DNA from: Kingella oralis
Lineage (GTDB): Bacteria > Pseudomonadota > Gammaproteobacteria > Burkholderiales > Neisseriaceae
Length of the DNA stretch: 5,626 nt
Reading direction: 5' to 3'
Assembly: GCA_905373195.1 (NCBI GenBank)
Contig: CAJPSG010000086.1
Location: 1 to 5,626 of the forward strand
Shown here piece by piece: positions 1 through 5,227 of this stretch. The notes beneath the pieces are model-generated. The model saw only the letters and a list, made by a program, of their open reading frames with translations. It was not told the origin of the DNA and made no database searches. How positions within the stretch are numbered: position 1 is the stretch's first letter; each line of letters begins with the position of its first letter. A program made the translations under genes and the position numbers.

Positions 1-7
1 TGTTATT

Positions 8-12
8 CTCCT
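8..12 (-). promoter_or_regulatory. Ribosome binding site of a gene starting just left of the window, probably iscU
   Basis: On the minus strand the last bases read AACAGGAGAATAACA and then run off the edge. AGGAG lies 7 bases before the edge, so a start codon immediately outside the window would have ideal spacing. It is the next gene after iscS on the same strand. In proteobacterial isc operons iscS is normally followed by iscU, the scaffold on which IscS builds clusters. The motif is seen directly; the gene identity is inferred from gene order only. Confidence 0.6.
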
Positions 13-26
13 GTTAATACTATATG

Positions 27-46
27 GTAAGCAATTTATTGCTTAC
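27..46 (-). repeat. Stem-loop in the gap between iscS and the next gene
   Basis: GTAAGCAA and TTGCTTAC form a perfect 8-bp stem around a 4-base loop. It lies about 80 bases past the iscS stop and about 15 bases ahead of the edge ribosome binding site. No T-run follows on the minus strand (the next bases are CATATAG), so it is not a standard intrinsic terminator. It may instead be an RNA processing or stability element within an isc transcript. The structure is visible; the role is inference. Confidence 0.45.
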
Positions 47-73
47 TGTGTTAATAAAACTAGATATTTGATA

Positions 74-87
74 GGCAACGAGTTGCC
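74..87. repeat. Short inverted repeat GGCAAC-GA-GTTGCC
   Basis: Two 6-base arms are separated by only two bases. With its flanks it reads on the minus strand as CGTAGGGTGGGCAACTCG and onward. That resembles a motif I recall as dispersed in Neisseriaceae intergenic regions, but I cannot confirm copy number here. It lies in the iscS-to-next-gene gap. Confidence 0.3.
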
Positions 88-105
88 CACCCTACGTTTG
101 TTCTC

Positions 106-117
106 AGGCAGCCTGAA
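106..117 (+). repeat. DNA uptake sequence (Kingella dialect), single copy
   Basis: This is an exact AGGCAGCCTGAA, 9 bases past the stop codon of iscS. DUS are bound by the pilus protein ComP and bias natural transformation towards related DNA (family knowledge). This copy is unpaired, so it does not form a DUS hairpin terminator. That fits read-through from iscS into the next isc gene. Confidence 0.9.
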
Positions 118-126
118 AACGCCCAA

Positions 127-1344
127 TCAATGCTCCGCCCATTCCACGCTATCTAAATCAATCCCTTCTTTAAACATCTCCCATAGCGGCGACAATTCGC
201 GCAGTTTGCCGATTTTGGATTTAATCAGCTCGGCGGCGAATTTCATGTCTGCTTCGCTGGTCATGCGCCCGAATGTGATGCGTAGCGATGAATGGGCGAG
301 TTCGTCGTTGCGCCCCAACGCGCGCAAAACATAGCTGGGTTCTAGGCTGGCGGATGTGCAAGCGGAGCCGCTGGATACGGCGATTTCTTTCACCGCCATA
401 ATCAGGCTTTCGCCCTCCACAAAATTGAAGCTCACGTTTAAATTGGTGGCGACGCGGTGTTCCAAATCGCCGTTGATGTACACTTCTTCAATGCCTGCGA
501 TGCCGTCTAGGAAAATTTGGCGCAGTTTGAGGGCGTGGGCGATGTCTTGGTTTAATTCTTGTTTGGCGAGGCGAAAGGCTTCGCCCATGCCTACGATTTG
601 GTGGGTGGGCAAGGTGCCGCTGCGAAAGCCGCGCTCGTGCCCGCCGCCGTGCATTTGCGCTTCTAGGCGCACGCGGGGTTTGCGACGCACATACAATGCG
701 CCGATGCCTTTGGGGCCGTAGATTTTGTGAGCAGACATGGAAAGCAGATCTATATTGCCTGCTTCCACGTCCACGGGCGTTTTGCCGCAGGCTTGGGCGG
801 CATCCACATGGAACACGATTTTATGCTCGCGGCAGAGTTTGCCGATGGCGGGAATATCTTGAATCACGCCGATTTCGTTGTTCACCCACATCACGGAAAC
901 CAGAATGGTATCGGGGCGGATGGCGGCTTTAAGTTCGTCCAAATCAATCAGGCCGTTTTCTTTCACGCCCAGATAGGTTACTTCAAAGCCTTGGCGTTCC
1001 ATTTCGCGCATGGTGTCCAACACGGCTTTGTGTTCGGTTTTCACGGTAATCAGGTGCTTGCCTTTGGTTTTGTAGAACTGCGCTGAGCCTTTGATGGCGA
1101 GGTTGTCGGATTCGGTTGCGCCACTGGTGAAGATGATTTCTTTGGGGTCGGCGTTGATGAGCTCGGCGATGTGGGCGCGGGCTTCTTCTACGGCTTCTTC
1201 GGCTTCCCAGCCATAGGCATGGCTGCTGGATGCGGGGTTGCCGAATTTTTCGGTGAGATAGGGCAGCATTTTTTCCAGCACGCGCGGGTCTAGCGGGGTG
1301 GTGGCGGCGTAGTCTAGGTAGATGGGGCGTTGGGGGGTAGTCAT
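127..1344 (-). CDS. iscS: Cysteine desulfurase IscS
   Basis: PLP-dependent enzyme that removes sulfur from L-cysteine, giving alanine and an enzyme persulfide. It passes the sulfur to IscU for cluster assembly and to tRNA thiolation and other pathways in the cytoplasm. The 405 residues match the usual length (E. coli 404). Visible landmarks are the N-terminal [10 protein letters not shown] (8-17), TSGATESDN (73-81), His105 in KTEHK, Asp181 and Gln184 around the cofactor, the PLP lysine Lys207 in [10 protein letters not shown], the [20 protein letters not shown] block (220-239), and catalytic Cys329 in SSGSACTS. The C-terminal [14 protein letters not shown] (385-398), which matches the end of IscS that contacts IscU, is intact. 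The ATG has AAGGA 8 bases upstream. It lies 57 bp downstream of iscR on the same strand and is almost certainly cotranscribed with it. No defect seen. Confidence 0.98.
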   Translation of the reverse strand: MTTPQRPIYLDYAATTPLDPRVLEKMLPYLTEKFGNPASSSHAYGWEAEEAVEEARAHIAELINADPKEIIFTSGATESDNLAIKGSAQFYKTKGKHLITVKTEHKAVLDTMREMERQGFEVTYLGVKENGLIDLDELKAAIRPDTILVSVMWVNNEIGVIQDIPAIGKLCREHKIVFHVDAAQACGKTPVDVEAGNIDLLSMSAHKIYGPKGIGALYVRRKPRVRLEAQMHGGGHERGFRSGTLPTHQIVGMGEAFRLAKQELNQDIAHALKLRQIFLDGIAGIEEVYINGDLEHRVATNLNVSFNFVEGESLIMAVKEIAVSSGSACTSASLEPSYVLRALGRNDELAHSSLRITFGRMTSEADMKFAAELIKSKIGKLRELSPLWEMFKEGIDLDSVEWAEH

Positions 1345-1390
1345 GGTCGTTTCCTTGTGGTTGTGTTTGTGAAAAGGGTGATTTGCGGTT

Positions 1391-1402
1391 TTCAGGCTGC
1401 CT
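1391..1402 (-). repeat. DNA uptake sequence in the iscR-iscS gap, touching the iscR stop
   Basis: Exact TTCAGGCTGCCT on the plus strand. Read on the minus strand, the first A of the DUS is also the last A of the iscR TAA stop codon. It has no inverted partner nearby, so it should not terminate transcription between iscR and iscS. Confidence 0.9.
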
Positions 1403-1848
1403 TAAACGTGAATATGGGTAAGCGTTACCACGTGTTCTTTCGGGGTTTGGTCTTGGGCGATCAGATGGGCGAGGGTTACGCTGCTTAAATGGTTGTGGAT
1501 GGTGTGGTTTAGGCTTTCCCATAGGTTGTGTGTAATGCAGGGCGCGCCGCCGTGGCAATCGGCTTTGCCGCTGCATTGGGTGGCATCTAGGCGGTCTTCG
1601 GCGGCGGTGATGATTTGGGCGATGTTGATTTGGTTGGCGGGTTTGCCCAGCACATAGCCGCCACCCGGCCCGCGCACGCTTTCCACTAACCCTGCGCGGC
1701 GCAGCTTGCTAAACAGTTGTTCCAAATAGGAAAGTGAGATTTTTTGGCGTTCGCTGATGGCATTGAGCTTCACGGCGTTGTTTTGCGCGTTCATGGCTAA
1801 ATCAACCATAGCGGTTACGGCGAAACGTCCTTTGGTGGTTAATCTCAT
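1402..1848 (-). CDS. iscR: Iron-sulfur cluster regulator IscR (Rrf2 family)
   Basis: Transcription regulator that carries a [2Fe-2S] cluster when supply is good and then represses its own isc operon. The apo form regulates other sites (known for E. coli IscR). The 148-residue protein starts MRLTTKGRFAVTAM, the family hallmark. The winged helix-turn-helix spans about residues 1-65, including ISERQKISLSYLEQLFSKLR (31-50) and the wing VRGPGGGYVLG (58-68). The cluster ligands Cys92, Cys98, Cys104 and His107 sit at the same numbers as in E. coli. The tail after residue 130 is shorter than the 162-residue E. coli protein. The start ATG has AAGGA 7 bases upstream. It is first in the operon, followed by iscS. 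A strong type 1 IscR site overlaps its promoter, consistent with autoregulation. The cluster-bearing type is secure; alternatives such as NsrR or RsrR are unlikely given the isc context. Confidence 0.97.
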   Translation of the reverse strand: MRLTTKGRFAVTAMVDLAMNAQNNAVKLNAISERQKISLSYLEQLFSKLRRAGLVESVRGPGGGYVLGKPANQINIAQIITAAEDRLDATQCSGKADCHGGAPCITHNLWESLNHTIHNHLSSVTLAHLIAQDQTPKEHVVTLTHIHV

Positions 1849-1878
1849 GAGGTGTTCCTTGTGGTTTGGTGGGGCGAG

Positions 1879-1907
1879 ATTGTGCTATTTCTGAGTGATT
1901 TAGTCAA
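1879..1907 (-). promoter_or_regulatory. Probable sigma-70 promoter of the isc operon
   Basis: On the minus strand, -35 TTGACT (1902-1907) and -10 CACAAT (1879-1884) are separated by exactly 17 bp, about 30 bases before the iscR ATG. The -35 matches 5 of 6 and the -10 matches 4 of 6 consensus bases. The weak -10 is offset by ideal spacing, and the overlap with an IscR site supports it. Transcription would start near 1872. Confidence 0.7.
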
Positions 1908-1911
1908 GTAT
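1887..1911 (-). promoter_or_regulatory. IscR type 1 operator overlapping the -35 and spacer
   Basis: I compared this with the E. coli type 1 consensus as I remember it (ATASYYGACTRWWWYAGTCRRSTAT). The minus strand agrees at 22 of 25 positions: left half ATACTTGACT, centre AAAT, right half CACTCAGAAAT. The mismatches are all in the right half. It covers the -35 and most of the spacer, so bound holo-IscR should block RNA polymerase. The match was counted by eye; binding is inferred. Confidence 0.75.
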
Positions 1912-1919
1912 AGTGAAGC

Positions 1920-1952
1920 GGGGTTTTGGCGGGGTTTATGGGGTGGATAGGG
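1920..1952 (+). other. Four-tract guanine run, possible G-quadruplex
   Basis: The plus strand has GGGG (1920-1923), GGGG (1931-1934), GGGG (1940-1943) and GGG (1950-1952), separated by loops of 7, 5 and 6 bases. This meets the usual G3+N1-7 rule. It sits directly upstream of the isc promoter, on the strand that is the iscR template. Folding and any role are inferred. Confidence 0.4.
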
Positions 1953-2001
1953 CAGCCTGAAAAGGCGGATGGGCTGGGTTAAATGGCGTTTCAGGCTGCC
2001 T
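1950..2001. repeat. Inverted pair of DNA uptake sequences
   Basis: A one-mismatch DUS (1950-1961, GGGCAGCCTGAA) faces an exact reverse-complement copy (1990-2001). The arms GGCAGCCTGAAA (1951-1962) and TTTCAGGCTGCC (1989-2000) are perfectly complementary over 12 bp, with a 26-base loop. No T-run follows on either strand, so termination activity is uncertain. It lies between xerD and the isc promoter and may insulate them. Confidence 0.7.
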
Positions 2002-2040
2002 GTGTTGTGTTGTTGTTTACGTTGAGCGTTGGCGCGGGAT

Positions 2041-2101
2041 GAGGCAGCCTGAAAACGGTTTGGTTGCGCTGAACGCGCTTTATTTGTTTTCAGGCTGCCT
2101 C
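2041..2101 (-). terminator. DUS hairpin downstream of xerD, possible terminator
   Basis: GAGGCAGCCTGAAAAC (2041-2056) and GTTTTCAGGCTGCCTC (2086-2101) form a perfect 16-bp stem holding two exact DUS copies. The 29-base loop itself contains a small GCGC-TGAAC-GCGC hairpin. DUS inverted repeats commonly act as terminators in Neisseriaceae. Here it lies 38 bases past the xerD stop, but there is no T-run, so strength is uncertain. Confidence 0.5.
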
Positions 2102-2119
2102 AGAGAGCTTAACAAGGTT

Positions 2120-2131
2120 TTCAGGCTGCCT
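2120..2131 (-). repeat. DNA uptake sequence just after xerD
   Basis: Exact TTCAGGCTGCCT on the plus strand, 7 bases past the xerD stop codon. It is a third DUS in the xerD 3' region and could compete with the 2089-2100 copy for pairing with the inverted copy at 2042-2053. Confidence 0.9.
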
Positions 2132-2138
2132 ATTCATT

Positions 2139-3038
2139 TCATTTTGAGCGCGGATGAAACTTGTCCACCACCTGCTTCAAGCGTTCGTTGGCAACGTGGG
2201 TGTAGATTTGCGTGGTGGCGATGTCGGCGTGCCCAAGCAGCGTTTGCACCACGCGCAAATCTGCGCCGTGGTTCACTAAATGCGTGGCAAAGGCGTGGCG
2301 CAAGTCGTGCGGTGAAATATGCGGCATGCCCACTTGCTCGGCGTAGCGGGCAACCGCCATCCATGCCAGTTGGCGGCTGATGCCTGTTTTTTTTTGCGAC
2401 ACGAATACGGCTTCACAGCGGGCGTTTTTTAGCAACGCGGGGCGGGCGCGATGCAGATAGTGTTCCAGCCAATACACGGCTTCTTCGCCCATCGGCACGA
2501 TGCGCTGTTTGTCGCCCTTGCCAATGGTGCGAACCATGCCGCTTTGCAGGTTGATTTCGTTTAATTGCAGCCCCACCGCTTCGCTCACGCGCAGGCCTGT
2601 GGCGTAGATGAGTTCCAGCAGGGCTTTGTCGCGCAGCCCGTGCGGGGTTTCGGGGTTGGGCGCGTTGAGCAAATCGGTGATGTGTTGCTCGGTGATGATG
2701 GGTGGCAGGATGCGCGCTTGCTTGGCGGTGCGTAAATCGCGGCAGGGGTTGTCGCTGCGCTGCTCGGTGTCTTCCAGCCATGCGTAGAAGCGTTTGCAGG
2801 CGGATAGGGCGCGGGCGTGGGAGCGCGGCTGCTCGTGGGCAACGTAAATCGCGGCCGCCAGTTGTACGGCATCGGCGGTTTTCAGGCTGCTGTGTTCGTT
2901 TGCCAGCCGCGTGGCGATTTTGCTCAAATCGCGGCGGTAGGCATCCAGCGTGTTTTGCGACAGGCGTTCTTGTAGCCAAAGGTGGTCTAGCAGGCGGGTG
3001 ATGCAATCTAAATCGGCATTTAAATCGACGGTGGGCAT
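2139..3038 (-). CDS. xerD: Site-specific tyrosine recombinase XerD
   Basis: With XerC and FtsK, XerD resolves chromosome dimers at the dif site near the terminus before division. The 299 residues match the family (E. coli 298). The N-terminal SAM-like core-binding domain spans about residues 10-95 (WLQERLSQNTLDAYRRDL at 21-38). The catalytic domain covers about 110-295. All six catalytic residues are present: Arg150 (ATGLRVSE), Lys174 (GKGDKQR), His244 and Arg247 (PHDLRH), His270 (LLGHAD) and the nucleophile Tyr279 (TQIYTHV). The stretch NHGADLRVVQTLLGHAD and the C-terminal arrangement resemble XerD rather than XerC. The ATG sits inside an unusual leader where a DUS overlaps the ribosome binding site. 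Codons 215-218 contain an A9 tract. It is divergent from lctP and has no co-directional partner in the window. Confidence 0.95.
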   Translation of the reverse strand: MPTVDLNADLDCITRLLDHLWLQERLSQNTLDAYRRDLSKIATRLANEHSSLKTADAVQLAAAIYVAHEQPRSHARALSACKRFYAWLEDTEQRSDNPCRDLRTAKQARILPPIITEQHITDLLNAPNPETPHGLRDKALLELIYATGLRVSEAVGLQLNEINLQSGMVRTIGKGDKQRIVPMGEEAVYWLEHYLHRARPALLKNARCEAVFVSQKKTGISRQLAWMAVARYAEQVGMPHISPHDLRHAFATHLVNHGADLRVVQTLLGHADIATTQIYTHVANERLKQVVDKFHPRSK

Positions 3039-3039
3039 T

Positions 3040-3051
3040 TTCAGGCTGCCT
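3040..3051 (-). repeat. DNA uptake sequence overlapping the xerD ribosome binding site
   Basis: On the minus strand the xerD leader reads AAAGGCAGCCTGAAAATG. The exact DUS ends one base before the ATG, and its AGG forms the only Shine-Dalgarno-like core (AAAGG), 10 bases from the start. No internal start codon fits the family N-terminus better, so this start is preferred despite the long spacing. Confidence 0.85.
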
Positions 3052-3187
3052 TTGTAATGAAATGTTGTAATTTAATGAAACTGCGTTCGTTATGTTTTGT
3101 TAAAACGAAATGGGTAAACAGAATAGGGCGGGCGAAATGATAGGGCGGATAAGGCGGTAATCTGCGCTGTGTGGCGCGAATAGTTGT

Positions 3188-3217
3188 GTTGTAATTGAGT
3201 TTTGGCTTGGTAGTCAA
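3188..3217 (-). promoter_or_regulatory. Candidate xerD promoter (weak)
   Basis: On the minus strand, TTGACT (3212-3217) is followed after 18 bp by TACAAC (3188-3193), a 4 of 6 match to the -10 consensus. The leader to xerD would be about 145 bases. The -35 is good and the -10 poor. It lies back to back with the lctP-side TTGACA in an AT-rich stretch, which suits a divergent control region. Tentative. Confidence 0.3.
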
Positions 3218-3242
3218 TTTTAACAAAACTTTTCAAAATGAA

Positions 3243-3271
3243 TTGACAAACTACATGTAATTACACACAAT
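3243..3271 (+). promoter_or_regulatory. Candidate lctP promoter
   Basis: A perfect -35 TTGACA (3243-3248) and -10 CACAAT (3266-3271) are separated by 17 bp, the same element sequence and spacing pattern as the isc promoter. Transcription would begin near 3278, giving a leader of about 220 bases before the lctP ATG. No better promoter was seen closer to the gene. Confidence 0.5.
3256..3265. promoter_or_regulatory. 10-bp palindrome TGTAATTACA in the lctP promoter spacer
   Basis: A perfect palindrome lies between the -35 and -10 elements, a classic repressor position. In Neisseria gonorrhoeae, lctP is known to be repressed by the GntR-family protein GdhR. Whether this is a GdhR-like site cannot be told from the sequence. 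Confidence 0.35.
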
Positions 3272-3296
3272 ACGCGCCTACTTCGCAGCGGAGTTT

Positions 3297-3321
3297 GCCC
3301 GCGTGGCTGCAAAACGTGGGC
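3297..3321 (+). repeat. Stem-loop in the lctP leader (GCCCGCGT / ACGTGGGC)
   Basis: Arms 3297-3304 and 3314-3321 pair over 8 positions, one being G-U, around a 9-base loop. It is the first hairpin in the long proposed leader of lctP. No T-run follows. Function unknown. Confidence 0.35.
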
Positions 3322-3335
3322 TTAATCATTTTCAA

Positions 3336-3468
3336 CCTTGCGCGTTGCGCTGCGGTATACCCCTTTGGCTTTGCATAAGTTCGCATAGCTAAATCAAAGA
3401 TTTAGATGCTCACTTATACCCAAATCAAAGATTTGGACAAAGGGGCAAGGCTGCCTCAAATAAGGCAG
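3336..3468 (+). other. Branched inverted-repeat structure in the lctP leader, possible structured RNA
   Basis: Nested complementary segments could form a junction. Outer stem: CCTTG (3336-3340) with CAAGG (3446-3450). Next: CCCCTTTG (3360-3367) with CAAAGGGG (3438-3445). Arm A: ATAAGT (3375-3380) with ACTTAT (3412-3417), then GCAT (3383-3386) with ATGC (3406-3409), then CTAAATC (3389-3395) with GATTTAG (3399-3405) around an AAA loop. Arm B: CCAAATC (3420-3426) with GATTTGG (3430-3436), also an AAA loop. A last hairpin pairs CTGCCT (3451-3456) with AGGCAG (3463-3468). It ends 33 bases before the lctP ATG. I recognise no known riboswitch or repeat family. The pairings are visible; an RNA role is inference, and a repeat insertion is the main alternative. 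Confidence 0.45.
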
Positions 3469-3501
3469 ATAACGATAACAAAAGTTCAGGAAAACACAAC
3501 C

Positions 3502-5055
3502 ATGAGCATTTTTCTTTCTATTTTCCCCATCTTATTACTGATTGTTTTGATGATAGGCGTGAAGCTGTCGGGCGACAAAAGCGCGGTGCTGGCGGTTTTG
3601 TCTGCCGTGTTGATTGCGATTTTTGCCGTGCCCAATGTGAGCGGTTTTGCGCCACCGCAAGGCTACGGCGCAAGCTATGTGGGCTGGGCGTTTGTGGAAG
3701 GCATTTTAAAAGCGGTGTTCCCCATTTTAATTATTATTTTGATGGCGTTGTTTAGCTACAATATTTTGCTGGAAAGCAAGCAAATTGAAGTGATTAAACA
3801 GCAATTTACCAATATTTCCAGCGATAAGCGGATTCAAGTGTTGCTGATTGTGTGGGGCTTTGGCGGCTTGCTGGAAGGCATGGCAGGTTTTGGCACGGCG
3901 GTGGCGATTCCTGCGGCTATTTTAATCGGCTTGGGCTTTTCGCCACGCTTTTCGGCGCTGGTTTCGTTGATTGGCAACAGCGTGGCAACGGGCTTTGGCG
4001 CGGTGGGCGTGCCTGTGATCACGTTGGCAAAAGAAGTGTTTGGCTCGGAAGTTACCGCGCAGCAAACGCAAGCCTTGGCGGGTAATGTGATTTTTCAATT
4101 GTTTGCGCTGATGTTTTTGGTGCCATTTGTGATTTTGTTGCTCACCGATACGTCTAAAAAATACATCGTACCCAATATCATGCTGGCGGCGGTGGTGGGC
4201 GGCTTGTCGCTGGCGGTGCAATTTTGTGCGGCGTATTTTATCGGCGCGGAAACGCCGGCCATTTTGGGCAGCATTTCCTGCATCGTGTTCATCGTGTTAT
4301 ACGCCAAAATGACCGAGAAAAAAGATGTCAACACCAAGCCGCTTACGCTGGCGCAAATGGGCAAAGCATGGGCGGTGTATGGTTTTATTTTGGTGTTTAT
4401 TTTGTTGGCAAGCCCGTTGTCTGGTCCGATTAGCGCGTTTTTGAAAACGACTTTGGTGAGCAAAATTCATTTGCCGATTTACGCCGAAGGCAAAACGTTT
4501 AATTTTGGCTGGCTGTCTAACGCGGGCTTGATGCTGTTTTTGGGCGCGTTTATCGGCGGCTTGGTGCAAGGCGTGTCGGCGGGCAAGCAGTTCCAAATTT
4601 TGGGCGCAACGTTGAAAAAAATGAAAGCATCGGGCATCACCATCATCAGCTTGGTTGCCATGAGCGCGATTATGAGCCACAGCAGCATGATTGTGGTGAT
4701 TGCGGATGGCTTGGTAAACGCCACGGGCAATTTTTATCCGCTGTTTGCGCCTTTGGTGGGCGCAATCGGCACGTTTGCCACCGGCAGCGATACTTCGTCT
4801 AACATCTTGTTTGGCAAGCTGCAAGCGGCGGTTGCCGACAAAATTGGCGTAAACAAAGCATGGCTGGCGGCGGCAAACACCGCTGGCGCAACGGGCGGTA
4901 AAATCATTTCGCCGCAAAGCATTGCCATCGCCGCTGCGGCGTGTGAACAGCAAGGGCAAGAAGGCGCGTTTTTGCGCTCCGCCATGCCTTATGCGGCGGC
5001 TTATGTGTTGATTGCGGGGATTACGGTTTACTGTTTTGCCGCGCTGGCGTTGTGA
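3502..5055 (+). CDS. lctP: L-lactate permease, LctP/LldP family
   Basis: Inner-membrane lactate:proton symporter of the LctP family (TC 2.A.14), importing L-lactate and, in some members, D-lactate or glycolate. The protein has 517 residues (E. coli LldP 551). It begins with a hydrophobic stretch (MSIFLSIFPILLLIVLMIGV) and has about 12-14 hydrophobic segments to the C-terminus. Family signatures are GFGGLLEGMAGFGTAVAIP (119-137), LIGNSVATGFGAVGVPV (156-172), SHSSMIVVIADG (392-403), ATGSDTSSNILFGKLQ (426-441) and ANTAGATGGKIISPQSIAIA (458-477). An in-frame ATG at 3406 would add 32 polar residues, but it lies inside a hairpin with no ribosome binding site. The ATG at 3502 has AGGA 10 bases upstream and gives the family N-terminus. 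It stands alone: divergent from xerD, with a DUS terminator after the stop. Confidence 0.95.
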   Translation: MSIFLSIFPILLLIVLMIGVKLSGDKSAVLAVLSAVLIAIFAVPNVSGFAPPQGYGASYVGWAFVEGILKAVFPILIIILMALFSYNILLESKQIEVIKQQFTNISSDKRIQVLLIVWGFGGLLEGMAGFGTAVAIPAAILIGLGFSPRFSALVSLIGNSVATGFGAVGVPVITLAKEVFGSEVTAQQTQALAGNVIFQLFALMFLVPFVILLLTDTSKKYIVPNIMLAAVVGGLSLAVQFCAAYFIGAETPAILGSISCIVFIVLYAKMTEKKDVNTKPLTLAQMGKAWAVYGFILVFILLASPLSGPISAFLKTTLVSKIHLPIYAEGKTFNFGWLSNAGLMLFLGAFIGGLVQGVSAGKQFQILGATLKKMKASGITIISLVAMSAIMSHSSMIVVIADGLVNATGNFYPLFAPLVGAIGTFATGSDTSSNILFGKLQAAVADKIGVNKAWLAAANTAGATGGKIISPQSIAIAAAACEQQGQEGAFLRSAMPYAAAYVLIAGITVYCFAALAL

Positions 5056-5069
5056 TGCGGTGAATCTGT

Positions 5070-5114
5070 TTTCAGGCTGCCTTGGGGACCATATCAAGGC
5101 AGCCTGAAATTTTT
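5070..5114 (+). terminator. Intrinsic terminator of lctP built from two DUS
   Basis: TTTCAGGCTGCCTTG (5070-5084) and CAAGGCAGCCTGAAA (5095-5109) form a perfect 15-bp stem with a 10-base loop, followed at once by TTTTT (5110-5114). It starts 14 bases after the lctP stop. Both arms carry an exact DUS (5071-5082 and 5097-5108). This is the typical Neisseriaceae DUS terminator and the best terminator in the window. Confidence 0.88.
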
Positions 5115-5137
5115 GTAAAACCTGCAACAGCTAACTC

Positions 5138-5180
5138 GTTTTCAGGCTGCCTGCGAACTACATTGAGGCAGCCTGAAAAC
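5138..5180. repeat. Second DUS inverted pair downstream of lctP
   Basis: GTTTTCAGGCTGCCT (5138-5152) and AGGCAGCCTGAAAAC (5166-5180) form a perfect 15-bp stem with a 13-base loop. Both arms contain exact DUS. There is no T-run on either side, so it may be a back-up or weak terminator after the stronger one at 5070. Confidence 0.75.
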
Positions 5181-5227
5181 CTTATCGCGCGGATAAACCA
5201 TCATGCGTATAATCCGCCGCTGATTGG

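Noticed and set aside
983..1576. 197-codon open frame on the minus strand across the iscR-iscS junction
   Set aside because: It overlaps two secure genes on the same strand in another frame and encodes a low-complexity Arg/Pro/His-rich product: a shadow frame.
2413..3006. 197-codon open frame on the minus strand within xerD
   Set aside because: It is a shifted frame of xerD with an Arg/Pro/Ala-rich product. All six XerD catalytic residues are in the other frame.
3041..3226. Possible 61-codon gene on the minus strand between xerD and lctP
   Set aside because: There is no ribosome binding site, the end runs into the DUS at the xerD start, and no protein-like features are seen. It lies in the likely promoter region.
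3406..3501. Upstream in-frame ATG extending the lactate permease by 32 residues
   Set aside because: It has no ribosome binding site, lies inside the hairpin arm of the leader, and adds polar residues before the first membrane segment, unlike the family. The ATG at 3502 fits better.
4297..5127. 276-codon open frame on the minus strand
   Set aside because: It lies opposite lctP and the lctP terminator, its product is rich in Arg, Gln and His with no recognisable domain, and the plus-strand frame is a clear permease.
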